Source of the DNA: JAJZIH01 sp021785265
GTDB lineage: Bacteria > Pseudomonadota > Gammaproteobacteria > JAKAQQ01
Assembly: GCA_027338645.1 (NCBI GenBank)
Contig: DAHWSH010000002.1
Coordinates: 70,601 to 134,600, forward strand
DNA length: 64,000 nt
Direction of reading: 5' to 3'
Under the pieces are notes generated by a model. It was not told the DNA's origin, ran no database searches, and worked only from the letters and a program-made list of their open reading frames with translations. Positions 8,762 to 18,173 of the stretch are shown in pieces (the first letter of the stretch is position 1; each line of letters begins with the position of its first letter). A program made the position numbers and the translations under genes.

Positions 8762-10099
8762 TCATCCGTCCTGCCCTTTCTTGGATTGCACCCGGCCACG
8801 TCGTTTCTGCAGGCGCTCGACCAACTTTCGTTCAAACCCCCGTTCCAAGGGTTCGTAAAAAATGGAACCCAGCAAAGGCTCGGGGAGGTAGGTCTGGCCA
8901 ACCGCATGCCCTCCTGGTTCGTTCGGATCATAGCGGTAACCTCGCCCATGACCCAATGTTCGGGCGTAGGCCGTAGGGGCATTACGGAGGTGCAAAGGGA
9001 CCGGCAGGGACCCGGTTTCCCGGATCCGGTCTCGCACGGCAGCATCCGCCCGGTAGACCGCATTGCTTTTTTCAGCCGCCGCAAGGTAAACCACGGCCTG
9101 GGCCAGTGCCAGCAAGCCTTCCGGCTCGCCCAGGCGTTCGTAGCTTTCCCAGGCATGGAGGGCGAGTCCCAATGCCGCCGGATCCGCATTGCCGATATCC
9201 TCCGAGGCGGCGCGGACCATCCGCCGTGCCACGACTCGCGGATCCCCTCCCGCATCGGTGAAGCGGGTCAACCAGTACAGCGCGGCATCGGGATCCGAAC
9301 CGCGGATGCTCTTGTGCAAGGCCGACAGCAGATCATAAAACCAGTCGCCTTCCCGATCCATGCGGGGGAGAATCCGGCCGATGGCCTGCTCCCAGTCTTT
9401 TGCTCCGACTTTCACCCGATCGCTCCCAGGAACGGCACTGTACACGAGCGCCTCGAGCCCCTGCAGGAGCTTTCGGGCATCTCCCTCGGCTGATTGAAGC
9501 GCACTCTTGCGCACATCCGGCTCCCACGAAACGGCAAGCCCCAATTTCTCCCGGCAGTAACATTCCGCGCGCTCGAGCAGGATCCCGAGCGTCTCTGGTT
9601 CCAGAGGATGGAGGGGGAAAACACGGACTCGGGAAAGGAGAGCGCCCGTCAGGGCAAATCCCGGGTTCTCGGTGGTTGCTCCCAGGAGAAACAGCGTTCC
9701 ATCTTCCAGGTAGGGCAAGAGAACATCCTGCTGGTTTTTCGAAAAGCGGTGGATCTCGTCGACAAAGAGGAGGGTGGGGAGGGACTCTTCCCGGCGGGCG
9801 GACTCAGCCGCCATCCGGAGTTCGCGAACCCCTGACTCCACGGCCGACAAGGACAAAAAAACCGCCTTCCATCTCGAGGCCAAAAGCCGCGCTAACGTAG
9901 TTTTCCCGGTCCCCGGCGGTCCCCAGAAAACCATCGAACTCGGCCGGTTCGCCCGGGATGACAAGGGTCCTCCGACCCCCCACAGATGCGCCTGGCCCAG
10001 GAAATCCTCGACACGCTGGGGTCGTAACTGCTCCGATAGGGGAAGCACTTCATGGCGCGACACATTCGTCACGCTCTCAGGGGTGGCCAATGACGGCAA
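8762..10099 (-). CDS. rarA: Replication-associated recombination protein A (RarA/MgsA)
   Basis: 445-aa AAA+ ATPase of the RarA/MgsA/WRNIP1 family acting at stalled replication forks. The N-terminus LSEQLRPQRVEDFLGQAHL is the classical clamp-loader-like start; Walker A is GPPGTGKTTLARL, Walker B FVDEIHRF, and the C-terminal MgsA tetramerisation domain ends near GYRYDPNEPGGHAVGQTYLP. The first possible start is a TTG at 10099, overlapping lolA by 23 nt; a GTG at 10072, 4 nt after the lolA stop, is an equally plausible start and would shorten it by 9 residues. It belongs to the ftsK-lolA-rarA operon, which usually ends in serS; serS is not found here. Confidence 0.93.
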   Translation of the reverse strand: MPSLATPESVTNVSRHEVLPLSEQLRPQRVEDFLGQAHLWGVGGPLSSRANRPSSMVFWGPPGTGKTTLARLLASRWKAVFLSLSAVESGVRELRMAAESARREESLPTLLFVDEIHRFSKNQQDVLLPYLEDGTLFLLGATTENPGFALTGALLSRVRVFPLHPLEPETLGILLERAECYCREKLGLAVSWEPDVRKSALQSAEGDARKLLQGLEALVYSAVPGSDRVKVGAKDWEQAIGRILPRMDREGDWFYDLLSALHKSIRGSDPDAALYWLTRFTDAGGDPRVVARRMVRAASEDIGNADPAALGLALHAWESYERLGEPEGLLALAQAVVYLAAAEKSNAVYRADAAVRDRIRETGSLPVPLHLRNAPTAYARTLGHGRGYRYDPNEPGGHAVGQTYLPEPLLGSIFYEPLERGFERKLVERLQKRRGRVQSKKGQDG

Positions 10100-10748
10100 C
10101 CCCTGACGGGATCTGAAGCCGGAATAACCGCGAACTGATGGGCGCGTTGACCCGGATGTGGGAAAACCGGATTTCGGTCTCCTCTCCCAAGCGATCCCAC
10201 AGCCTCATGACCCGCAGGGTCCTCCCCTGAAAACCGACCTCGATGCGCCGGAAGGTCCCATGAGGGGAGCGGGGAGTAAACCGGTACCACGCAAGGCGGC
10301 CGGTCATCCCGAGCTTGTGGATCACGAAAAGGTGGGACAAAGACCGCCTTCCAGCCAAGAGCATGGCCGGGGTCGAACCCAGATCATGGGAAAGGGGATG
10401 AACGGTCACCTGTTCGAGCGCGACATCGTACACCCAGAGTGAGTGGCCATTCGAGACAATGGTTTCGGCATTGGGCGTCTTGTAGACCCAGCGAAACCGG
10501 TTGGGTCTCTCGATCCAGACCCGTCCCTGATGATGTCGGTGGGTTTTGAGGGCAGGATCGGAGACGGTTTCTGAAAAATGAGCTGCAAAAGTCTTGATCC
10601 GATCGAGCCGGGCGAGAACGGGCATTCGGGCCTCACCTGCCTGAGCGAGAGCAGGGAGTAGACAGCACAGCCACACGCCGAATGCGATCCCGACCATCCC
10701 CAACCCTCGGACGGCTGGGCGAAATACGGTTTTCCGCTTAATCCTCAT
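10077..10748 (-). CDS. lolA: Outer-membrane lipoprotein carrier protein LolA
   Basis: 223-aa periplasmic chaperone that carries lipoproteins from LolCDE to LolB. The signal peptide spans about residues 1-36 (hydrophobic core GIAFGVWLCCLLPAL followed by AQAGEA). The mature part has the LolA pattern: FAAHFSETV, GRVWIERPNRFRWVYKTP, IVSNGHSLWVYD and LEQVTVHPL. The start is the ATG at 10748, inside the last codons of ftsK (11-nt overlap); the reading frame is open much further upstream, but that part is ftsK in another frame. A second, divergent LolA-like protein lies in the 35-44 kb cluster. Confidence 0.93.
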   Translation of the reverse strand: MRIKRKTVFRPAVRGLGMVGIAFGVWLCCLLPALAQAGEARMPVLARLDRIKTFAAHFSETVSDPALKTHRHHQGRVWIERPNRFRWVYKTPNAETIVSNGHSLWVYDVALEQVTVHPLSHDLGSTPAMLLAGRRSLSHLFVIHKLGMTGRLAWYRFTPRSPHGTFRRIEVGFQGRTLRVMRLWDRLGEETEIRFSHIRVNAPISSRLFRLQIPSGVAVIGHP

Positions 10749-12966
10749 GGGCAGAGGAAACCAGGACTTGTCGGAAGCCATTGGACTGGAGCGGACCGAC
10801 CAGGCCTTCGTGTTCCATGCGCTCCACCAGCCGGGCCGCACGGTTGTATCCGATTCTGAACCGGCGTTGCACCATCGAAACCGAGGCCCGTCGGGTCTCC
10901 AAAACCAGACGAACCGCCTCCGAATAAAACTCATCGTTCGCGTCTCCCGCAGGCTCAGGCAGCAATGGATCGGAGACCAACAGGGAGTCGGCCTCCTCAG
11001 CCACCTGCACCATGTCAATGTACTGTGGACTCCCGGCCTGCCGCAGCCAGTTGACCACGCGATGGACCTCGCTATCCGAAACATAGGCTCCATGGACACG
11101 CTGGGGCACTGTCTGGCCCGGAGGCAGGAACAGCATGTCCCCATTTCCGAGAAGGGCCTCGGCCCCATTCTGGTCAAGAATGATCCGGGAATCGGTCTTC
11201 GAGGTGATCTGGAAGGCAATGCGGGCTGGAATATTGGCCTTGATGAGGCCCGTGATGACGTCCACCGACGGCCGCTGCGTCGCCAGGATGAGATGCATCC
11301 CGGAGGCTCTCGCCTTCTGGGCCAGCCGGGCAAAGAGCTCATCCACCTTTTTCCCGAGAACCAGCATCAGGTCCGCCAGTTCATCCACCACCATCACAAT
11401 ATGAGGGAGGGGCTCCGGAGGAGGCGCCTCTAACCCACCCCCCACGGAACCCGGTGAACTCTCCGAAAGATAGAAACCAGAGCGCGGCTCTTTTGCCAGC
11501 TCATGAACCTTCCGGTTGTATCCGGCCAGGCTTCTCACACCATGCTCAGCCATCAGCTGGTAGCGTCGCTCCATCTCACGGATCGCCCATCGCAAAACCC
11601 CCGCCGTCTGCTTGCTATCGGTCACAACCGGCGTCAGAAGGTGAGGCACCCCTTGATAGACCGAAAGCTCGAGCATTTTGGGATCGACGAGGATCAGGCG
11701 AATCTGTTCGGGAGTGGATTTGTAAAGCAGGCTCAGGATCATCGCATTCAAGGCCACCGATTTCCCGGACCCCGTGGTACCGGCGATCAGCAAGTGCGGC
11801 ATGCGTTCGAGATCCGTCACGACGGGCTGCCCGCTGATATCTTTTCCCAGGGCCAGGGTCAAGGGGGACGTGGCCGACTCGTAGGCCCGCGAACAGAGAA
11901 TTTCCCCGAGGGTCACGATTTCTCGCTTCTCGTTAGGCACCTCGAGTCCCACGGCTGACTTTCCCGGAATGTTTTCGACCACCCGGACACTCACAACCGA
12001 CAGCGCGCGAGCCAGATCCTTGACCAGGCCGGTGATCTGGCTGACCTTGACCCCGGGGGCAGGCTCCAGTTCAAAACGAGTCACGACGGGTCCGGGGGTG
12101 ACGGCAGTCACTCGGGCGGCAATCCCGAAGTCCTTGAGCTTGAGCTCCACAATCCGGGACATGGCTGAAAGGGCCTGTTCCGAATAACGGCCCAAGGGTT
12201 CGGATGGCGTATCGAGGAGCGTCAAGGGAGGGCGTTCAACCCCACCGATCTCCTTGAACAGAATCTGCTGACGCTCCGTCTCAAGACGCAATCCGGGCTC
12301 CAGTCGCTCGACGGTGGGTTCAATCCGGACCTCGCTTCTCGGCGCACCGGGCTCGTCTGGATCCCATGGCTGAGGACGGGGCCTGGCGAGGGGGGGTTCC
12401 CGCCGTCGTCCCCGCTGGGAGATTACGGCCCAGAGACCGGCAAACCCCTGCTTCAGGGTGTCTCCCAGCCAGCGCAGCAATCCCAGCCACGACCAACGAG
12501 TGCTCAGGGAAATCCCGGCCAAGATCAAAGCGCCCAATAACAGGGCGGTTCCCCCGGGATTCAGAACCGCATCGCTCGAGCGCGCAAGCTCGAAACCGAT
12601 GATCCCTCCCGGACCCGCAGGCAACACGGAGATGGGATGCCAGACGGAGAAGAGACCGCTCAAGGCCACCACGGTCACCAGTCCACCACCGGTTCTGAGC
12701 CAGAACTCACGCCGGGAACGCAGGATCGGTGGTTTATGGATGAGCAGGCCCAACCCGGCCAAGAAGACCGGCACGAGATAGGCAGACCAGCCCCACAGCA
12801 AAAACAAAAGGTCAGAGGTCCAGGCGCCGAAGGGACCCATCCAGTTCTGGACCTCTGTTCCGGAGCCGGCAAAGGTAAAACTGTGATCGGACGGACTGTA
12901 ACTCAGCAAGGAGAGAAGAAGGATCGCAGCCAGGGAAAAACTGAGCCAGAGCAGACCCTCACGCAC
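10738..12966 (-). CDS. ftsK: DNA translocase FtsK
   Basis: 742-aa (or longer) FtsK/SpoIIIE translocase coordinating chromosome dimer resolution with division. The N-terminal part has four to five transmembrane helices (to about residue 155), followed by a short linker and the alpha/beta motor with Walker A GTTGSGKS near residue 395 and Walker B VMVVDELADLM, and the C-terminal gamma winged helix (VQRRFRIGYNRAARLVERM) that reads KOPS. The first ordinary start is the GTG at 12966, but it has no ribosome binding site. In frame upstream, an ATC at 13038 lies 7 nt after a GGAGG that directly follows the ald stop; the added residues look like a normal FtsK N-terminus, so the true start may be this ATC. 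Confidence 0.95.
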   Translation of the reverse strand: MREGLLWLSFSLAAILLLSLLSYSPSDHSFTFAGSGTEVQNWMGPFGAWTSDLLFLLWGWSAYLVPVFLAGLGLLIHKPPILRSRREFWLRTGGGLVTVVALSGLFSVWHPISVLPAGPGGIIGFELARSSDAVLNPGGTALLLGALILAGISLSTRWSWLGLLRWLGDTLKQGFAGLWAVISQRGRRREPPLARPRPQPWDPDEPGAPRSEVRIEPTVERLEPGLRLETERQQILFKEIGGVERPPLTLLDTPSEPLGRYSEQALSAMSRIVELKLKDFGIAARVTAVTPGPVVTRFELEPAPGVKVSQITGLVKDLARALSVVSVRVVENIPGKSAVGLEVPNEKREIVTLGEILCSRAYESATSPLTLALGKDISGQPVVTDLERMPHLLIAGTTGSGKSVALNAMILSLLYKSTPEQIRLILVDPKMLELSVYQGVPHLLTPVVTDSKQTAGVLRWAIREMERRYQLMAEHGVRSLAGYNRKVHELAKEPRSGFYLSESSPGSVGGGLEAPPPEPLPHIVMVVDELADLMLVLGKKVDELFARLAQKARASGMHLILATQRPSVDVITGLIKANIPARIAFQITSKTDSRIILDQNGAEALLGNGDMLFLPPGQTVPQRVHGAYVSDSEVHRVVNWLRQAGSPQYIDMVQVAEEADSLLVSDPLLPEPAGDANDEFYSEAVRLVLETRRASVSMVQRRFRIGYNRAARLVERMEHEGLVGPLQSNGFRQVLVSSAHED

Positions 12967-13050
12967 CCCATGGGCAAACTCGGCATTCCACAGGATGCGG
13001 GGCTTGCGGGGTAGAGTGGATTTCAGCCGGCGGCTGATGGCAAACCCTCC

Positions 13051-14109
13051 TCAGGATTTCAGGAGAGCCGGATGCACGATGCGCCCGTTCTCCACATTGA
13101 CGCCACGCACGAGGGACTCCTGCTGCCGCCATGTCCCGTCAGCCAGACGCATCGCATAGGGGGTAATGGCCGCAGACAGCGCTTGGGAACTGGTCCGGGG
13201 AACGGCACCCGGCATATTGGTCACGGTGAAATGGGTGACTCCCTCCCACACATAAGTGGGTTTTTCATAGGTCGTCGGCACGGTGGATTCGATGCATCCG
13301 CCCTGATCCACCGAAATGTCGACCACGACACTCCCCGGCTGCATGGACTGCACCATCGTTTTGGAGATGACATGAGGAGCCTTCTCCCCGGTCACGAGCA
13401 CCGCACCGACCACGAGATCGGCCTGTGCCACGCTGCGGGCGACGTCTTCGGCATGGGCGTAGAGGGCCGTCACATTGGGTCCAAGCTGACGCATCTTTTC
13501 CAGCTTGTCAAGGTCGAGATCGAAAACGGTGACCTGGGCACCGAGTGCCGCTGCCACCTCGGCCGCGCTTCCTCCGGCCACACCCGCACCGACGATGGTG
13601 ACCCGTCCACGTCGTGCCGCGGTTACCCCCCCCAATAGAATCCCCTTGCCCCCCTCGGGCTGGTGCAGGAGGTGGGTGCCGATCTGGATGGACAGGCGAC
13701 CTGCAATGTCGCTCATCGGGGCCAAGAGCGGCAATCGCCGGTTCTCCTCGACGGTTTCGAAAGCAATGGCGGTGAGACCGATCCGCAGCAGCGCCTCGGT
13801 CAGTTTCGGCACCGGAGCCAGATGCAAGTAACAAAAGAGCAGATGATGGCGCGCCAGGCAGTCCAGATCTTCAGCAATCGGTTCCTTGACCTTGATGACG
13901 AGCTCGCTGTTTTCGAACAGCTCCCGGTGATTTTGGGCAATCCGACACCCCACCGACTGGTACAGGGCATCGGGATATCCGCTCTGAACACCCGCCTGGC
14001 TCTCGACCCAGACTTCATGTCCTCGTCTGGCCAGTTCGGCGGCCGCCGCCGGAATCAGGCCCACCCGGCCCTCTTTGGGTTTGAGTTCTCGGGGAATACC
14101 AACTCGCAT
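13051..14109 (-). CDS. ald: Alanine dehydrogenase
   Basis: 352-aa NAD-dependent alanine dehydrogenase (L-alanine to pyruvate plus ammonia), slightly shorter than the usual 370. Visible signatures are the N-terminal MRVGIPRELKPKEGRVGLIP, the substrate residues in VIKVKEP and YLHLAPVP, the Rossmann motif VTIVGAGVAGGSAA, and DISVDQGGCIEST. The stop codon is immediately followed by a strong GGAGG that appears to serve ftsK, so ald and ftsK are probably cotranscribed; this placement in front of ftsK is not the usual one (lrp or nothing is more common). It diverges from trxB. Confidence 0.93.
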   Translation of the reverse strand: MRVGIPRELKPKEGRVGLIPAAAAELARRGHEVWVESQAGVQSGYPDALYQSVGCRIAQNHRELFENSELVIKVKEPIAEDLDCLARHHLLFCYLHLAPVPKLTEALLRIGLTAIAFETVEENRRLPLLAPMSDIAGRLSIQIGTHLLHQPEGGKGILLGGVTAARRGRVTIVGAGVAGGSAAEVAAALGAQVTVFDLDLDKLEKMRQLGPNVTALYAHAEDVARSVAQADLVVGAVLVTGEKAPHVISKTMVQSMQPGSVVVDISVDQGGCIESTVPTTYEKPTYVWEGVTHFTVTNMPGAVPRTSSQALSAAITPYAMRLADGTWRQQESLVRGVNVENGRIVHPALLKS

Positions 14110-14288
14110 GGAAACCTACCTCGATGGCAGCCGCTCCAGCGATCCGGGATGGAGAGGCGTGATAGAATTCTCCCACTGGCCTGACGCATCCTCCCGAACT
14201 GCCCTGCATCAAGCCAAAAAGCAACGGGCCGCATGGCGCAAGGACGAAAGCGACTCATCCCGACCCTTCTGAGTGGTGAATTATACCC

Positions 14289-15239
14289 ATGCCTGACCTC
14301 AAACGCGCGAGAGTCCTGATCCTGGGATCCGGCCCGGCGGGCTATACCGCGGCGATTTACGCTGCGCGGGCCAATCTCAAGCCGCTTCTGGTCACGGGGG
14401 TGGATGCCGGCGGCCAGCTCATGACCACGACCGAGGTTGAAAACTGGCCGGGTGATCCGGAGCCCGTCCAGGGCCCCGACCTGATGGAACGTCTGCAGAA
14501 GCAGGTGGAACGACTGGGGACGGAGATCATTTTTGATCATATTCAGACGGTCCAGCTGGGAACTCCACCCTTTCATCTGACGGGAGATTCCTTCTCCTAC
14601 GAAGCCCAGTCTCTGATTATCGCCACCGGTTCGACGGCACGCTATCTCGGCCTGCCTTCGGAAACCCGGTACCGCGGACATGGTGTTTCCGCCTGTGCCA
14701 CCTGCGACGGGTTTTTCTTCCGGAACCAGGCGGTCGCCGTGGTCGGAGGCGGCAATACGGCGGTCACCGAGGCGCTGTATCTTTCCCACCTGGCCTCACG
14801 GGTTTACCTGGTCCATCGACGAAACCAGTTGCGGGCCGAGAAAACCCTCACGAGCCATCTTCTGGGAACGCCCAACATCGAGGTCTGCTGGGATCAGGAG
14901 GTCGCCCAAGTTCTGGGCGATGACCAGTCGGTCACGGGGCTCCGGTTGCGACACCTGTCGGGAACCGAACGGGTACTGGCCGTGCAGGGTGTTTTCATTG
15001 CCATCGGCCATACCCCGAACACCGCCATCTTTGAAGGACAACTGGAACTCCAGAATGGCTACATTGCAGTTCGTTCCGGCCAGTCCGGGCGTTTTACCGA
15101 AACCAGCGTCCCTGGTGTTTTTGCTGCGGGCGACGTGATGGATCACGTCTACCGTCAGGCCGTCACTTCGGCCGGAACCGGCTGCATGGCAGCGCTCGAT
15201 GCCGAACGCTATCTCGAGACGCGCCCCCCCCTGTCCTAG
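14289..15239 (+). CDS. trxB: Thioredoxin-disulfide reductase
   Basis: 316-aa NADPH-dependent FAD flavoenzyme that reduces thioredoxin. FAD motif LILGSGPAGYTAAIYAARA at the start, redox-active CATC at residues 136-139, NADPH motif VAVVGGGNTAVTEAL and the C-terminal FAD motif GVFAAGDVMDHVYRQAVTSAGTGCMAALDAE. Length and motif spacing match E. coli TrxB. A long perfect hairpin follows the stop codon, and infA lies downstream on the same strand. Confidence 0.97.
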   Translation: MPDLKRARVLILGSGPAGYTAAIYAARANLKPLLVTGVDAGGQLMTTTEVENWPGDPEPVQGPDLMERLQKQVERLGTEIIFDHIQTVQLGTPPFHLTGDSFSYEAQSLIIATGSTARYLGLPSETRYRGHGVSACATCDGFFFRNQAVAVVGGGNTAVTEALYLSHLASRVYLVHRRNQLRAEKTLTSHLLGTPNIEVCWDQEVAQVLGDDQSVTGLRLRHLSGTERVLAVQGVFIAIGHTPNTAIFEGQLELQNGYIAVRSGQSGRFTETSVPGVFAAGDVMDHVYRQAVTSAGTGCMAALDAERYLETRPPLS

Positions 15240-15244
15240 GGTCC

Positions 15245-15271
15245 GGCAGGAGGCGATCTTCGCCTCCTGCC
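15245..15271 (+). terminator. Perfect 12-bp hairpin after trxB
   Basis: Arms GGCAGGAGGCGA and TCGCCTCCTGCC enclose a 3-nt loop, 6 nt after the trxB stop. There is no U-tract on either strand, so it may be a GC-strong terminator-like or RNA-stabilising hairpin. Confidence 0.5.
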
Positions 15272-15382
15272 CTGAAGTGCAGGGTCCGTGATAGCAGGCG
15301 GAGTCCAAACAGTTGAAGAAGGAGACCGTATGATGCACAATTGCGGATGTTTTACCCCTGCCTCTGCGCCCTCTAGAACTCC

Positions 15383-15601
15383 ATGCCCAAAGAAGACAAC
15401 ATCGAAATGGAAGGAGTCGTGGTTGAGACCCTGCCGAACACGACCTTCCGAGTCAAGCTCGACAATGGGCACATCGTCCTCGCCCATATCTCGGGTCGCA
15501 TGCGGAAGAACTACATCCGGATTCTGACCGGGGACCGCGTCACGGTCCAGCTCACCCCCTACGACCTGAGCAAGGGCCGTATCACGTACCGGGGGCGCTA
15601 G
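15383..15601 (+). CDS. infA: Translation initiation factor IF-1
   Basis: 72-aa OB-fold protein with the canonical IF-1 sequence (MPKEDNIEMEGVVVETLPN, FRVKLDNGHIVLAHISGRMRKNYIRIL, GDRVTVQLTPYDLSKGRITYR). It occupies the ribosomal A site during initiation. No strong ribosome binding site precedes the ATG. The 3' end overlaps the convergent PLP-enzyme gene by 20 nt. Confidence 0.97.
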   Translation: MPKEDNIEMEGVVVETLPNTTFRVKLDNGHIVLAHISGRMRKNYIRILTGDRVTVQLTPYDLSKGRITYRGR

Positions 15602-16571
15602 CGTCCTTTCTGAGGCTGGCCCACAGACCAGGATCGACGTTCCCTCCGGTCAGAATCAGTCCAACTCGGGCCCGTTCAGGCAGCGGAGTTCTGGAGAGAG
15701 CCGCGAGGACGGTTGCGGCCGAGGGCTCGACCACCATCCGCAACTCCTCGAAACCCCACCGGACGGCATTGCGGATCTCTGGGTCAGTCACGGTCAAAAC
15801 CTGATCCACCCATTTCTGGATGATCGGAAAGGTCAGGGTCCCCACGAAGGCACGTAGTCCATCCGCCACGGTATCCGGAGCCGGATGGGGGATCCGGGTG
15901 CCCGCCTCCAGCGAGCGCTGGGTGTCATTGGCTCCTTCGGGTTCGACCCCGATCAGTCGCAGACGGGGCCGTCGGGTACGAACCGTGACGGCCGTTCCGC
16001 TGATCAACCCTCCTCCGCCGATCGGCACGAACAACCAATCGAGATCCGGGATGTCATCCAGGAATTCGTCCGCGACCGTTCCCTGACCGGCCATCACGGC
16101 CGGATGGTCGTAGGGGTGAATCGCGACCCGCCCCCGTTCCTGAACCAGGCGGGCCAATGCTTCCTCACGGCCCTTTTGGGTTGGTTCACAGGTCACGAGT
16201 TCAGCCCCGTAATGGCGGATCAGATCCATTTTTTGCGGCGAGGCATTTTCAGGAACGACAACGGTTGCGGGGATACCCCGGGCTCGTGCGGCATAGGCCA
16301 CGGCGGTTCCATGGTTTCCGGAAGAATGAGTGGCGACTCCATAACGCGCCTCTGCTTCCGTCAGGCTCATGACGGCATTGAGGGCCCCGCGGATCTTGAA
16401 TGCCCCAATGGGCGTCAGGTTCTCACACTTGACATACACGCGGAGACCACGCTTGCCGGACCGCTCTTCAAAGGCATACCATCGATGGATCGGGGTCGGT
16501 TCGAGACCGTGGTGGCGGATGCGCGCGCGGGCACATTGGATGTCCGGATAATCAATCACAAATTGTGACAT
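15582..16571 (-). CDS. Threonine/serine dehydratase-like PLP enzyme
   Basis: 329-aa fold-type II PLP enzyme related to catabolic threonine dehydratase and serine racemase. The Schiff-base lysine is in AFKIRGALNAV, the substrate loop is SSGNHGTAVAYAA, and the phosphate-binding glycine loop is GGGGLISG. It lacks the C-terminal ACT-like regulatory domain of biosynthetic IlvA, so allosteric control by isoleucine is unlikely. Probably deaminates L-threonine or L-serine, or a related hydroxy amino acid; the exact substrate cannot be set. Convergent with infA. Confidence 0.85.
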   Translation of the reverse strand: MSQFVIDYPDIQCARARIRHHGLEPTPIHRWYAFEERSGKRGLRVYVKCENLTPIGAFKIRGALNAVMSLTEAEARYGVATHSSGNHGTAVAYAARARGIPATVVVPENASPQKMDLIRHYGAELVTCEPTQKGREEALARLVQERGRVAIHPYDHPAVMAGQGTVADEFLDDIPDLDWLFVPIGGGGLISGTAVTVRTRRPRLRLIGVEPEGANDTQRSLEAGTRIPHPAPDTVADGLRAFVGTLTFPIIQKWVDQVLTVTDPEIRNAVRWGFEELRMVVEPSAATVLAALSRTPLPERARVGLILTGGNVDPGLWASLRKDASAPGT

Positions 16572-16695
16572 GAGCGCTGGCCATAGTCATGGAAACGGGA
16601 TTCCGTGATTTTACGGGATTGCGGCCGGCGGGGGGCTGCCCCGGGACGGGTTCCTGTCGTATCATGTACGAGACCTCCAACGACTCGGGCCAGCC

Positions 16696-17055
16696 ATGGA
16701 CCAGATTCCTTCGATTTCCATTGATGAGCTTGAGCAGCGGATCGAATCCGGCGAGTCGATCACACTGCTCGATGTCCGCACGACGGAAGAGTATGAAAGA
16801 ATTCATGCGGTCGGGGCGCTTCTGATTCCTCTAGATGAGCTCACCGTACCGAACCTCAGGGAAAAGCTCAAACAGCACGCCTGCCCGCCGGAGGCACCGA
16901 TCTATGTGCTGTGCCACTCGGGTCGTCGGGCCATGAATGCCTGTGAACAGGTTTTTGAACATCTGCCCAACGTCGTCCACGTCCAGGGAGGAACCCTGGC
17001 TTGGGCACAGCAAGGTTTGCCCGTGGCTTCGGGGCCTGAACCGCAACCGTACTGA
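16696..17055 (+). CDS. Rhodanese-like domain protein
   Basis: 119-aa single-domain rhodanese, likely a cytoplasmic sulfur carrier or sulfurtransferase. The N-terminal ITLLDVRTTEEYERIH strand and the active-site loop VLCHSGRRA with catalytic Cys73 are intact, similar to GlpE/PspE-type proteins. No signal peptide. It lies alone between a PLP dehydratase and an MDR oxidoreductase, so its sulfur acceptor is unknown. Confidence 0.9.
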   Translation: MDQIPSISIDELEQRIESGESITLLDVRTTEEYERIHAVGALLIPLDELTVPNLREKLKQHACPPEAPIYVLCHSGRRAMNACEQVFEHLPNVVHVQGGTLAWAQQGLPVASGPEPQPY

Positions 17056-17104
17056 CGGGGTTTAAACCGGTGGGGAGTATTCGAGTCAATCAGGGAAAAA
17101 CTCC

Positions 17105-18097
17105 ATGACCTTTAGTCTCCGCACCAATCTTCAGATGCATGCCGTGGTCTTGGACGCTTTTGGCGGACCGGAATCGCTGACCTATCGCCTCCAGCCTCGC
17201 CCCAAACCCGGTCCCGGATCACTGCTCGTCCGGGTCATGGCGGCATCCGTCAACCCCATCGACTACAAGATCCGGCTTAATGGGGCGTGGACCGACATTC
17301 GCCCCCCCGCGATCATCGGTGCCGATGCGGCGGGCGTGGTGGAAGAGACCGGAATCGGAGTGACCCGGTTCCGGAAAGGTGACGAGGTTTTCTACGCTGC
17401 AGAAATCTCGCAAATGACTCCGGGAACTTATGCGGAATACCATGTGGTTCCAGAAACTCTGGTTGCCTACAAACCCGGGAACCTGAGTTTTGTGGAAGCC
17501 GCGAGCCTACCCCTCGCGGCCTCGACCGCCTGGCAGGCACTGTTTGAACGGGGGCACATCGAGATTGGGGATACCGTCCTGATCCATGCCGGTTCGGGCG
17601 GTGTCGGTTCCGCGGCCATTCAGATGGCCAAGGCAGCCGGCGCACGGGTCATCACCACCTGCCGGAAGAGTAACGTGGACCTCGTGGTCCGGCTGGGAGC
17701 GGATGTCGCGATCGACTACCGTGTCGAAAATGTGGTCGATGCCGTCCGCAAGATTATCGGCGCCGATTCCGTCGATACCATTCTCGACACGGTGGGGGGG
17801 CCGGTTTTCGCCCAAAACCTCGAGTTGGTCAAACCCCGTGGACGGATCCTGAGCATCACGGCCAGTGAGACGCCGCTCAGGCGGGCTTACCAGAAAAATA
17901 TTGACCTCCATCTGATCCGTGCGACCCGTTCCGGATCCCTCATGGAAAAAATCGCACGCATGGTGGGGGCCGGACTGCTCAAACCGGTCGTCGATTCCGT
18001 CTACCCGATCGAAAGAACCGATGAAGCCCACGGGCGCATTGAAACCGGCGGAGTCCGGGGAAAAGTCGTCCTCTCCCTGGAAAGCCTAAGCTCCTAA
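17105..18097 (+). CDS. MDR-family NADPH:quinone/zinc-type alcohol dehydrogenase-like oxidoreductase
   Basis: 330-aa medium-chain dehydrogenase/reductase of the quinone oxidoreductase group. It shows ASVNPIDYKIRLNG, the region ADAAGVVEETG, and the NADPH-binding loop HAGSGGVGSAAIQMAKAAGARVITT. Zinc-ligand cysteines of true alcohol dehydrogenases are absent, which favours a zinc-free quinone or enal reductase. The start could also be the ATG at 17135 (MHAVVLDAFGG), which matches relatives better. Confidence 0.88.
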   Translation: MTFSLRTNLQMHAVVLDAFGGPESLTYRLQPRPKPGPGSLLVRVMAASVNPIDYKIRLNGAWTDIRPPAIIGADAAGVVEETGIGVTRFRKGDEVFYAAEISQMTPGTYAEYHVVPETLVAYKPGNLSFVEAASLPLAASTAWQALFERGHIEIGDTVLIHAGSGGVGSAAIQMAKAAGARVITTCRKSNVDLVVRLGADVAIDYRVENVVDAVRKIIGADSVDTILDTVGGPVFAQNLELVKPRGRILSITASETPLRRAYQKNIDLHLIRATRSGSLMEKIARMVGAGLLKPVVDSVYPIERTDEAHGRIETGGVRGKVVLSLESLSS

Positions 18098-18173
18098 AAT
18101 CATCGGCGCCCGAGGCGACGGTTCACGGGACCCGGCAGGACGGCGGTAAACCGGCCGTTCTATGAAGAGTCGC

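Noticed and set aside
10749..11342. Upstream extension of lolA to 421 residues
   Set aside because: The extension overlaps ftsK in another frame and puts the signal peptide in the middle of the protein.
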